In this document: positions 1 through 6,538 of the stretch, one piece after another
Position numbering within the stretch: position 1 is the first letter of the stretch
How the letters are laid out: the number at the start of each line of letters is the position of its first letter
Assembly (NCBI GenBank): GCA_964568045.1
Contig: CAZMOL010000019.1
Coordinates: 1-21,632, forward strand
From: CAZDDA01 sp964568045
GTDB lineage: Bacteria; Bipolaricaulota; Bipolaricaulia; UBA7950; UBA9294
Direction: 5' to 3'
DNA: 21,632 nucleotides
Translations under genes and position numbers: made by a program
The notes under the pieces: generated by a model
Database searches by the model: none
What the model saw: only the letters and a program-made list of their open reading frames with translations
What the model was told of the DNA's origin: nothing

Positions 1-70
1 TGCCGTTGTCGATGACAACGATATCGGTGAACGTTCCGCCGATGTCAATCCCTATCAGCATCCGAGCCAA
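1..70 (-). CDS. Hydantoinase/oxoprolinase family protein (HyuA-type), N-terminus only
   Basis: The minus strand encodes MLIGIDIGGTFTDIVVIDNG and then leaves the window. The glycine-rich IGIDIGGTFTD sequence is the N-terminal ATP-binding signature of the HyuA/oxoprolinase/acetone carboxylase family, whose members use ATP to open hydantoin, N-methylhydantoin or 5-oxoproline rings, or to carboxylate ketones. Which substrate applies cannot be told from about 20 residues. The first ATG is at 61, but the Shine-Dalgarno-like AGGTGG at 81-76 lies too far from it (14 nt). An in-frame TTG at 70-68 is only 5 nt from that site, so I place the start there. It is the last gene seen of the minus-strand operon, about 165 bp after the dppC-like permease. 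Its 5' codons recur in a dead copy near 6455-6498. Family: sure. Start: moderate. Confidence 0.85.
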   Translation of the reverse strand, partial: MARMLIGIDIGGTFTDIVVIDNG

Positions 71-235
71 CTTCGCCACCTCACTAGTCAGTCAGCGTAG
101 CGATATCAGGCATACGCCAATCAATCTCGCCCACCGCTTGTTCATCGTCGTCCCTCTACTTGGACTCCTGTTGTTCCTTGCGGGGAGCATCCAATTCCGA
201 CCTCCATGCTCAGAGAGGATTTAACCGTCATCAGA

Positions 236-1144
236 CTAACCTTCAGGACTCAACGCGTCTCTTAGTCCGTCGCCCAGGACATTCAAGCTAAATACCGTGA
301 CCATGATAGCAAAACCAGAGAAGACCGGTTGCCACGGGGCGTATTCCATAACGTTGCGTCCCTCGTTGAGAATCAGACCCCAGGATGGTGTCGGTGGACG
401 AGTACCGATCCCTAAGAAGCTGAGAGCTGCTTCGGCGATAACCGCCCAAGCAAAGGCCACAGTCATCTGGATAATCAGTGATGGCAAGCAATTCGGGAAG
501 AGGTGACGGATGATGATCTGCCAGCTCGATGCGCCCACGGCCTCGGAAGCTTCGATGAAGGTTTGGGTCCTGACGCTCATTGCGGAGGCCCTTATTACTC
601 GCGCGAAGATCGGCACATTGACGATGCCGATGGCAATCATGACATTAAATAAATTCTGACCCAATACCGCCATAATGGCGATAGCCAACAGAATCGCTGG
701 AAAGGCAAACAGCACATCCAGTACCCGGCTGATCAGAAGATCCGGCCAACTGCCATAATATCCTGATATCAACCCAAGGATCGCCCCCAAGGCGGCTGAA
801 ACTCCAACCGATATAATACCGACAGAAAGCGAAATACGCCCTCCGTACAGGATCCGCGTAAACAAGTCACGGCCAAATTGATCTGTCCCCATCAAATGCT
901 GCCAGCTAGGCGGTTTGAATCGCTGAGATGTATTCATTGCGGTGGGCGTGTACCGCGTGAGGTATGGCGCGAAAATAGACGAGAGGATGAGCACCGTGAG
1001 AATGACCAGGCCTATCACCGCTAGGGAGTTCTTGAGTAGGCGGGAGAGCGCCAGAGCCGTAGGAGATGGTCTCCGGCGTTCGCAAACGGGTCCAGATGGC
1101 GTGGAGGGTCTGTTGCGAAGAGCGGAGCGAAATATGGATATCAC
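236..1144 (-). CDS. Peptide/nickel-type ABC transporter permease, DppC/OppC family
   Basis: An integral membrane subunit of a family-5 (dipeptide/oligopeptide/nickel) importer, 302 residues, close to the usual DppC length. There are about six membrane segments: the first at 41-60, the others between about 105 and 295. The family's HLMGTDQFGRDLFTRILYG stretch lies at 83-101. The cytoplasmic EAA loop, which contacts the ATPase, is at about 199-219 (EASEAVGASSWQ). It follows the DppB-like gene by 12 nt. The start is GTG at 1144; the SD-like GAGGTG is fused to the start codon and both sit in the 3' arm of an inverted repeat (see 1142-1155). The N-terminal 35 residues are hydrophilic and poorly conserved, so the exact start is less certain than the identity. 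The transported solute is not evident; the neighbours suggest a cyclic amide or peptide-like compound. Confidence 0.93.
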   Translation of the reverse strand: MISIFRSALRNRPSTPSGPVCERRRPSPTALALSRLLKNSLAVIGLVILTVLILSSIFAPYLTRYTPTAMNTSQRFKPPSWQHLMGTDQFGRDLFTRILYGGRISLSVGIISVGVSAALGAILGLISGYYGSWPDLLISRVLDVLFAFPAILLAIAIMAVLGQNLFNVMIAIGIVNVPIFARVIRASAMSVRTQTFIEASEAVGASSWQIIIRHLFPNCLPSLIIQMTVAFAWAVIAEAALSFLGIGTRPPTPSWGLILNEGRNVMEYAPWQPVFSGFAIMVTVFSLNVLGDGLRDALSPEG

Positions 1145-1155
1145 CTCTTGAGGTG
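1142..1155 (-). promoter_or_regulatory. Inverted repeat enclosing the SD and GTG start of the dppC-like gene
   Basis: On the minus strand CACCTC and GAGGTG form perfect 6-base arms separated by AA. The 3' arm holds the only SD-like sequence and the GTG start codon (1144-1142) of the downstream permease. The upstream permease stops at 1159-1157, just before the 5' arm. In mRNA the hairpin would hide the start until ribosomes finishing dppB open it, a classic coupling layout. The tight loop means only 4-5 pairs may form. Confidence 0.5.
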
Positions 1156-1156
1156 T

Positions 1157-2107
1157 CTAGCTTATTTGTTCGCGAATACGGATATCTACAAACGCACTTA
1201 ACAAATCCACAATGAGATTGATCATTACGTAGGAGAAAGCAATAAGTAATACAACACCCATGACTACAGGGTAGTCGCGGGCATAAATCGACTCCACTGC
1301 AGTGCGCCCGATGCCTGGAATCCCGAAGATGGATTCCACGACAACCACGCCGCCCAACAGGTATGCAATCTGCTGCCCGACGACAACCATGATCGACACT
1401 AAGGCGTTGCGAAATGCATGTCCGTAGATCACTTGGCGCGGAGGTAAACCTTTGCTTCGAGCCGTGCGAATGTAATCTTTGGACAGGACTTCGAGTATGG
1501 CTGAGCGCGTCATTCGCATGATGTAACTCGCACTAGGGCCTGCCAGGCAGATGGCCGGCATCAGCATCAGCTTGAGATTGGCAACAGGGTCGACAGAAAA
1601 GGGGATATAACCCGTTGGGCGCAACCACCTGACCGTAATGCTGAACAGCAGGACAAGAAGCGTTCCCAACCAGAAATCAGGCATGGAAAGACCAACCAGT
1701 GCTACTGTGCTAGCCGCGTAGTCGATGGCGCGGTTGTGCCTGACAGCCGCAGCTACACCTAATGGTACGCCAACGAGGACCGCCAAAAAGACCCCCAACC
1801 CCGCTAGCTCCGCACTGACAACCATGCGGCTCGCGAGAAGGTAGGAAACCGATCGCCCAGTTCGCAGGGAAAGGCCTAAGTCGCCCCGAAGCAGTGAGGA
1901 AGCCCAAGTGGCAAACTGCACGTGCACAGGTTGGTCCAACCCGAATACACGCCGCAACGCAGTAGCGGCTTCTGGGGTTTTTTGCATCCCCAGAAGCACG
2001 TCTACCACGTCGCCGGGAATCAAGTGAATCAGTAAGAACACGACCACGCATATCCCCACCAATACAGGCAGGGCCAGCAGCAAACGGTAGATGATGTATC
2101 GCGTCAT
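1157..2107 (-). CDS. Peptide/nickel-type ABC transporter permease, DppB/OppB family
   Basis: The first permease subunit of the family-5 importer, 316 residues. The N-terminus YIIYRLLLALPVLVG leads into a membrane helix ending IHLIPGD (about 10-33), which is characteristic of DppB/OppB. Residues 51-82 carry the periplasmic RRVFGLDQPV...RGDLGLSLRTG block, followed by helices from about 100 onward. The EAA cytoplasmic loop is DYIRTARSKGLPPRQVIYGH at 211-230. The start is ATG at 2107; AAGGA lies about 12 nt upstream, a rather long spacing. The gene begins 15 nt after the binding-protein stop and ends 12 nt before the DppC-like gene, so the three form one transcription unit. The ATPase subunits (DppD/DppF) are absent from the visible operon; they may lie beyond the left edge or be supplied by another locus. 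Confidence 0.94.
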   Translation of the reverse strand: MTRYIIYRLLLALPVLVGICVVVFLLIHLIPGDVVDVLLGMQKTPEAATALRRVFGLDQPVHVQFATWASSLLRGDLGLSLRTGRSVSYLLASRMVVSAELAGLGVFLAVLVGVPLGVAAAVRHNRAIDYAASTVALVGLSMPDFWLGTLLVLLFSITVRWLRPTGYIPFSVDPVANLKLMLMPAICLAGPSASYIMRMTRSAILEVLSKDYIRTARSKGLPPRQVIYGHAFRNALVSIMVVVGQQIAYLLGGVVVVESIFGIPGIGRTAVESIYARDYPVVMGVVLLIAFSYVMINLIVDLLSAFVDIRIREQIS

Positions 2108-2122
2108 CGTGTTCTCGCGTCC

Positions 2123-3664
2123 TTACCTATCCAACCACGTATCGACGAAGGTGATCTTGGTCTGGTTAGGCATGTGCCTGTAGCCCTTGACGTCATTCCT
2201 CACGGCCTCGTACTGCTCGTAGAGGAAGAAGCAGGCCACGGGCGCCTCTTCGGCGACGGTCTTCTGAATCACGTCGTAGAGAGGCTTCCGTTCTGCATTT
2301 GTGACGACTACCCGGGCCTTCTCGAGCAGCTTGTCTACGCACGGATTGTTGTACGCCCACAGGTTGTACACCCCTGCCGAGTGGTAGAAGTTGTATAGCC
2401 ACTCGTCCGGATCGGTCATGCCCATCCAACCGACGATCCCCATCTCGTAATCGAACGTGTTGAGGATGTCATCGAGATAGGTAGTCCACTCGACCGGAAC
2501 GACGTCCACGTCGATGCCGAGCGGCGCGACGGCTTCCTTGATCATCTGTCCGGCGTCGATCTGTGCCTTGTAGGGCGCTCCGCACTTCAAGACTACCGAG
2601 AAGCCGTCCGCATACTCCGTTTCGGCCATGAGCTGCTTGGCCTTCTCGATGTTCGGCTCATGATAGAGGCCGCAGTCGTAGAATGCCCAGCTCCAAGGCG
2701 GGATGTTACCGCAGGTCTGAGCAAAACCATGTCCGTACAGCACCACATCGGTCATGTCCTTCCGATCCAGCGCCAAAGAGATGGCCTGACGGACCTTCAT
2801 GTTGTCGAACGGCGGCTTCCTCAGGTTGAAAAAGAGAAAGTCGTACAGCGTGGCCAGGCCGCCTTCCAACCGGACGTCCTCGTTCCGGTTGAGGATGTCG
2901 ATGTCCTTCTGTGGGATCTGGTCGGCGTAGTCCACGTTGCCAGTCACGATGTTGTCCGTGCGAGAGCGGTCCTCCGGCAGCGGGATGAACTCGATGCCGT
3001 CGAGATACGGCTTGCCCTCCTGCCAGTAGTCCGGGTTCTTCTCCACTACCGTGCGCGTGTTGGGGATGTTCTCCACGAACTTGAACGGGCCCGTCCCGAT
3101 CAGGGTTGTCCGTAGGTCCGCCTCCTCCGCGATGCCCTCCGGCACGACGGCGAGCATCGGGTTGGCGATGTAGCTGAGCAACGGCGAGAACGGTTGCGAC
3201 AGATGAAGGATGATCGTGTAGTCGTCCGGTGCCTCAATGGTTTCCACCGCCTCGATGTAGTGTGCCCGGGGGCACCCCACGTCGGGATCCTTGATCCGCT
3301 CCAGGGAGTATTTCACGTCGGCCGAGGTCATCTCGCGCCCGTTATGGAATTTGACGCCGCGCCGCAGGTGGAAGACATACGTGAGCGGATCGGGGATCTC
3401 GTAGGATTTCGCCAGATTCGGCACGATCTCCATCTCCGGTGTGAACCGTAGCAGGCCCTCGTATATCTGATCCCAGATCAGGGAAGACGAATAGGAGGAA
3501 CTCGCAAAGATGTCGAGTCCGGCCACATCGGCCTGGATGGCGACCTTCAGAACGCCTCCACATTTGGGTTGCTCTGCCTCCGCAACAGCTGTGACAAGGA
3601 CCCCGCAGGCGACTATAACTACTAGCATCTCCAAAACAGCCATCAACTTCATTTTCCCTCTCAT
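2123..3664 (-). CDS. Extracellular solute-binding protein family 5 (DppA/OppA-like)
   Basis: The substrate-binding subunit of the importer, 513 residues, a normal length for SBP_bac_5. A Sec signal peptide covers residues 1-30, with likely cleavage after AVAEA. A cysteine at 20 preceded by IVA gives a weak lipobox, so lipoprotein processing is an alternative. Family landmarks include GGVLKVAIQADVAGLDIF near the mature N-terminus, IYEGLLRFTPEMEIVPNLAKSYE, and VFHLRRGVKFHNGREMTSADVKYSLERI. The start at 3664 has a strong SD (AAGGAGG, 8 nt spacing). The gene looks more GC-rich, with more G/C-ending codons, than the two permeases and amidohydrolases around it. Ligand specificity cannot be read; peptides, nickel complexes, opines and glutathione are all handled by this family. 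Confidence 0.94.
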   Translation of the reverse strand: MRGKMKLMAVLEMLVVIVACGVLVTAVAEAEQPKCGGVLKVAIQADVAGLDIFASSSYSSSLIWDQIYEGLLRFTPEMEIVPNLAKSYEIPDPLTYVFHLRRGVKFHNGREMTSADVKYSLERIKDPDVGCPRAHYIEAVETIEAPDDYTIILHLSQPFSPLLSYIANPMLAVVPEGIAEEADLRTTLIGTGPFKFVENIPNTRTVVEKNPDYWQEGKPYLDGIEFIPLPEDRSRTDNIVTGNVDYADQIPQKDIDILNRNEDVRLEGGLATLYDFLFFNLRKPPFDNMKVRQAISLALDRKDMTDVVLYGHGFAQTCGNIPPWSWAFYDCGLYHEPNIEKAKQLMAETEYADGFSVVLKCGAPYKAQIDAGQMIKEAVAPLGIDVDVVPVEWTTYLDDILNTFDYEMGIVGWMGMTDPDEWLYNFYHSAGVYNLWAYNNPCVDKLLEKARVVVTNAERKPLYDVIQKTVAEEAPVACFFLYEQYEAVRNDVKGYRHMPNQTKITFVDTWLDR

Positions 3665-3699
3665 GTAAATATCCTCCTTGTTCTTCAGTTATTTCCGAG

Positions 3700-3728
3700 T
3701 GGCCAAAGGCAGCTTCATCCTGCGGCCA
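3700..3728 (-). other. Intercistronic hairpin before the binding-protein gene
   Basis: TGGCC (3700-3704) pairs with GGCCA (3724-3728), and GCAG (3709-3712) pairs with CTGC (3720-3723); a 4-nt bulge and a 7-nt loop complete the fold. It lies in the 102-bp gap between the amidohydrolase stop and the binding-protein start. No T-run follows on the minus strand, so it is not an obvious terminator. Such hairpins often stabilise or process the mRNA of binding proteins, which are made in excess over permeases; that role is inference. Confidence 0.35.
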
Positions 3729-3752
3729 GCTCAGATGGATTGGTCGACCACA

Positions 3753-3767
3753 CTAATAGGTTTTCAT
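3753..3767 (-). other. Four-codon ORF with a near-perfect SD, overlapping the amidohydrolase stop
   Basis: The last codons of the upstream amidohydrolase contain AGGAGGTGATG, in which TGA is its stop and the overlapping ATG opens a frame reading M-K-T-Y-stop. The SD is an almost complete anti-SD match but lies very close to the ATG. It could be the vestige of a deleted gene's start or a tiny leader; it may also be chance. Confidence 0.25.
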
Positions 3768-4600
3768 CACCTCCTGCCTTTCGTTGAATTCCCTCTGCCG
3801 TCGAAGCCCTTCTTCTGCAGGTGGGTTGTGCTTTCTGGGTTATTCGGTTTCAGACCGGGTTCCGCGAACACTCCTAAGGCGTTTGCCCCCCACAACTTCT
3901 CCTTCTGTGACGCACTGAGGTGGGCAAATCGCACACGGGCCATCTCAAACTCCTGATCGTAGATGGGACTTCGACTGGCGAAGAGCACCCGTTCGGTTCC
4001 GACCTCAGTCGTTATCTCTTCGAGAAAGTCTTCGCGATACGTACCCGCTGTCTGAATGACGACATTAGGACAGGCCTCTAGCATGCGCCTGGCTTCGAAT
4101 TGCAGCATGCCGCTGATGTTGATTTGAGCCCCGTTGCAGGCGACGAACTTCACAGCAGGGAACCGGGACGCTATATCGCGTATCTGTGTCGGATGAGACA
4201 CCCTCAAATGTCCGGCGTTAAGCACGACTGGTCTGTCGTAACGACTGACCTCCTGTAGCACTGGCAACACAACTTCGTTGTTTGCCTGAAAGTTTTCTTC
4301 CCAGGGGTCCAAATAGAGACCGCATGCCCCCAGCTCTTCAAAGCCTCGTCGTACCTCGGCGACTGCCGCTTCGCCCTGCCACGGATCAACGCGACACAGA
4401 CCAAAGAACTGATCGGGGTACTTCTGGACAGCCTCGGCCACGAGCTCGTTCATGGGGGCAAGGTGGTAGTTGCGCGGCTTAACTGGTACGAGGGCTGCCT
4501 TTTCAATGCCCAAGCGGTCCAGATTAACCCGGATTTCCTCGAGCGATTGCCCGTAGCCGAACAGACATGGGCCTAGGTAAACGTGTGCATCGACAATCAT
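3767..4600 (-). CDS. Amidohydrolase-2 family protein lacking most metal ligands (probable pseudoenzyme)
   Basis: A TIM-barrel protein of 277 residues, clearly paralogous to the gene just upstream: both share the MI[IV]D[SA]H start, AEAVQ[KR]YPD, the GFxxxGxxGLxLxP-like block and the ERVLFAS/SRVLYAS strand. The expected zinc ligands are mostly gone. The HxH motif is H6-V-Y8, the FHCG histidine is N128 (LNAG), the GHCGG histidine is N156 (CNGA), and the ASDGP aspartate is R210 (ASRSP). Catalysis in the usual way therefore looks impossible; it may be a structural partner or binder. The last 30 residues (after about 247) are a polar, basic extension beyond the domain. The start ATG overlaps the previous stop (ATGA, 4600-4597), indicating coupled translation and equal expression, which suits a heteromeric pair. 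Confidence 0.88.
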   Translation of the reverse strand: MIVDAHVYLGPCLFGYGQSLEEIRVNLDRLGIEKAALVPVKPRNYHLAPMNELVAEAVQKYPDQFFGLCRVDPWQGEAAVAEVRRGFEELGACGLYLDPWEENFQANNEVVLPVLQEVSRYDRPVVLNAGHLRVSHPTQIRDIASRFPAVKFVACNGAQINISGMLQFEARRMLEACPNVVIQTAGTYREDFLEEITTEVGTERVLFASRSPIYDQEFEMARVRFAHLSASQKEKLWGANALGVFAEPGLKPNNPESTTHLQKKGFDGRGNSTKGRR

Positions 4601-5343
4601 AGCGGGTCTCCACCTGCTGTTACGTTGTCAAGGATTTGCTTGATGTTTCGATAGAAAAGGGCCTCTTGCTCCTCTGCCGTCAGCCCGGCCAGCTTGACCT
4701 TGTGTACCTCAATGGTCAGGTCGCAGCCTGGGCCGTCACTGGCATATAACACCCGTGAGGCTCCCACGCGCTCTACGGCCTCCTTAATGATTTGCGGGTA
4801 GGGCATGGCTGAGGTTTCCAGAATGATGTTGGGATAGCGTTCTGCTACTCGTATGGCATCCTTTGTATGAAAGTAGCCACCGCAGTGTCCAAGGATGATA
4901 GCGGCCTCAGGACAGGCTTCGGCAGCCTGAGCGACCTGAAGGGGGAGTGTCAATTCTTCATCGCCACAATGGAACAGTACGGGAGCCCTATAACGTGTGG
5001 CTAGGCGGATCATGTCGATGGTTTCCGGGCCACCGGGGTGGCACAGATTGCCAACAGGGTGTAGCTTCAGACCCTTGAAGCCGTACTCTTCCATTGCCTT
5101 CTCGAAGAGGCGATGGGCCTTCTCGCCCCCACGGGGATTCATCCGCGCATAACCGATCAGTCGGTCTGGATACCTTTGGACTGCCTCGGCGATGTATTCG
5201 AGCGACCCCTCTACGTCGGGTGCGTCACCGTACGTCATGATAACGCTCTTGTCCACCCCTGCTTCATCCATGAGGCCGATGATTGTCTCCGGGGGGTCGT
5301 ACCACCCGAATCTATCCACATGAGTATGAGAATCAATGATCAT
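4597..5343 (-). CDS. Amidohydrolase-2 family metal-dependent hydrolase
   Basis: A 248-residue TIM-barrel hydrolase of the amidohydrolase-2 (ACMSD/isomerase-like) family. The metal site is complete: H6 and H8 (DSHTHVD), H125 (LFHCGDE), H153 (LGHCGGY) and D203 (YASDGPG). The KGLKLHP strand lies at 90-96. Family members hydrolyse C-N or C-O bonds or decarboxylate; the substrate here is unknown. The position between a GntR regulator, a peptide-type importer and a hydantoinase suggests cyclic amides, lactones or amidated acids. The start ATG at 5343 has AAGGA 8 nt upstream. It lies 27 bp after the regulator stop and overlaps the next paralogue by 4 nt. Confidence 0.92.
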   Translation of the reverse strand: MIIDSHTHVDRFGWYDPPETIIGLMDEAGVDKSVIMTYGDAPDVEGSLEYIAEAVQRYPDRLIGYARMNPRGGEKAHRLFEKAMEEYGFKGLKLHPVGNLCHPGGPETIDMIRLATRYRAPVLFHCGDEELTLPLQVAQAAEACPEAAIILGHCGGYFHTKDAIRVAERYPNIILETSAMPYPQIIKEAVERVGASRVLYASDGPGCDLTIEVHKVKLAGLTAEEQEALFYRNIKQILDNVTAGGDPL

Positions 5344-5370
5344 CTCGAAATTCCTTCTTTCTGCCCGGTC

Positions 5371-6102
5371 TTAGGGTGTTGGAAGGTCAGTTTTAATCAA
5401 AGTTCCTAACAGGTAATCCCTCGGCTCCTCATAGTGGTTGCGAATTACTTTATGAGCGGTATTCCTATTCTTATCCCTAATCGCACTGAAAAGCTGCTCA
5501 TGTATCTGAATAGAACTTTCTATCTTTTCGTGCCAGTAGCCTTTGAGCATCTCGTTGAGCAATCTCTGGCTGGTAGTCTTCCAGAGAGAGGTCATCGTGC
5601 TCTCGATAATGGGATTCTTCGAGGCTTGAGCTATGGCTAAATGAAAATCCAGGTTCGCCTCAAGATATCCTTCATAGTCTCCGTCCTTAGCCTTAGCACG
5701 CATCCGGTCTAATGCACCCTGTAGATGCTCAATATCCTCAGCAGTGGTGCTCTGTATCACCAGCTCTACTACCCCCATCTCCAGAACATTCCTGGCCTCG
5801 AAGATCTTCAAGGGGCTCTCGCTCTCCTCTAGGATGGGTAGAATTTGTAAGTCAATATTGATATCCGCTACTGATTTCTTGACGTACGAGCCGTCACCTG
5901 TCCTGCTCTCCACGATGTCCAGCACTTGGAGGGCACTTAAGGCTTCACGAACGGAATTTCTGCTCAACCCCATCTCCTCAGCGATCACCCGCTCTGGAGG
6001 AAGTTTACTCCCAGGTTTGTAGGACCCCTCTTTGATCGCTCTTAAGATCTGCTCAGCAACATAGAGAGGCTTTCTCTTAGTCTCTATTTTTTCGAAAACC
6101 AT
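5371..6102 (-). CDS. GntR-family transcriptional regulator, FadR/FCD subfamily
   Basis: A 243-residue regulator. The N-terminal winged helix (about 8-75) carries the GntR signature YKPGSKLPPERVIAEEMGLS followed by RNSVREALSALQVLDIVE and the GDGSYV wing. The C-terminal FCD effector domain (about 95-235) has the usual acidic/histidine metal positions: LDFHLAIAQ, IHEQLFSAI and the NHYEE helix. FCD regulators typically repress a neighbouring catabolic operon until a carboxylate-type inducer binds. A longer frame opens at TTG 6177, but that TTG is the -35 element of the promoter. The ATG at 6102 has its own SD (GGCGGAG, 3 nt spacing to the ATG) and is chosen here. It is the first gene of the minus-strand operon and probably autoregulates it. 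The inducer is unknown. Confidence 0.93.
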   Translation of the reverse strand: MVFEKIETKRKPLYVAEQILRAIKEGSYKPGSKLPPERVIAEEMGLSRNSVREALSALQVLDIVESRTGDGSYVKKSVADINIDLQILPILEESESPLKIFEARNVLEMGVVELVIQSTTAEDIEHLQGALDRMRAKAKDGDYEGYLEANLDFHLAIAQASKNPIIESTMTSLWKTTSQRLLNEMLKGYWHEKIESSIQIHEQLFSAIRDKNRNTAHKVIRNHYEEPRDYLLGTLIKTDLPTP

Positions 6103-6148
6103 CACTCCGCCTTTGTTTTGGACCGGTTGTTGGACAGCCCTACCTATT

Positions 6149-6177
6149 ACTTTACCACATTTTACTCCTGTCGTCAA
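6149..6177 (-). promoter_or_regulatory. Sigma-70-type promoter of the gntR operon
   Basis: On the minus strand TTGACG (6177-6172) and TAAAGT (6154-6149) are separated by exactly 17 bp, giving 5/6 and 4/6 consensus matches. Transcription would start near 6142, leaving a leader of about 40 nt before the gntR ATG at 6102. Confidence 0.65.
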
Positions 6178-6396
6178 CCCCAGAGAAAGGAAGACGATCC
6201 CGCTGCACCTTATTGTTAACAGACTAGAGGGAGCGGAAAGGGAGTGGTTCAGAAGGGGGGGTGCTATTTTTTAGATAGCGGAGAAATAACCTTCAGAAAA
6301 ACCCCCAAGGATGGGATTACCCATAGGTTTGCTCTGTTTCGGACGATCTTTTTGGGGCTGGTCGATGCGGAATCGAAGGGAGGTAGTGAGAAGGAC

Positions 6397-6498
6397 CTAG
6401 CTGCTACGAAGAAAAGAAGGGGTGCCCAATTCTCCGCATCTTGAATCATTGATGTCGGTGAACGTTCCGCCGATGTCAATCCCTATGACTGTGTGCAT
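6397..6498 (-). pseudogene. Truncated 5' end of a hyuA-type gene
   Basis: From ATG 6498 the minus strand reads MHTVIGIDIGGTFTDI, the HyuA/oxoprolinase N-terminal signature. It then loses all resemblance and stops at 6399-6397 after 33 codons. Bases 6451-6486 match 20-55 at the start of the live hyuA copy at 35 of 36 positions, and both flanks diverge at once. There is no SD before the ATG. It begins 40 bp after the M24 peptidase stop on the same strand, as though a hyuA gene once followed that peptidase. A dead stub is the simplest reading. Confidence 0.75.
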
Positions 6499-6538
6499 GG
6501 GAGACGAGCGGCTCACACGCGGCGTGCTTTGGGCATTT

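Larger units (their letters stand above)
6103..6538. other. Spacer between the operon and the M24 peptidase gene
   Basis: A 436-bp stretch with no intact gene. It holds the gntR promoter (6149-6177), an 8-bp palindrome TGTTAACA at 6214-6221 just upstream (a possible but weak operator candidate), an AT-rich tract with a small GCTAT/ATAGC hairpin near 6268, and the hyuA stub. Open frames here on both strands resemble nothing I know. Confidence 0.6.

Noticed and set aside
2660..3115. 151-codon open frame antisense to the binding-protein gene
   Set aside because: Shadow of a GC-rich coding gene; no SD, no recognisable domain, and the sense frame is certain.
6103..6177. Longer GntR start at TTG 6177 (25 extra residues)
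   Set aside because: That TTG is the -35 hexamer of a well-spaced promoter; the ATG at 6102 has its own SD and family-typical N-terminus.
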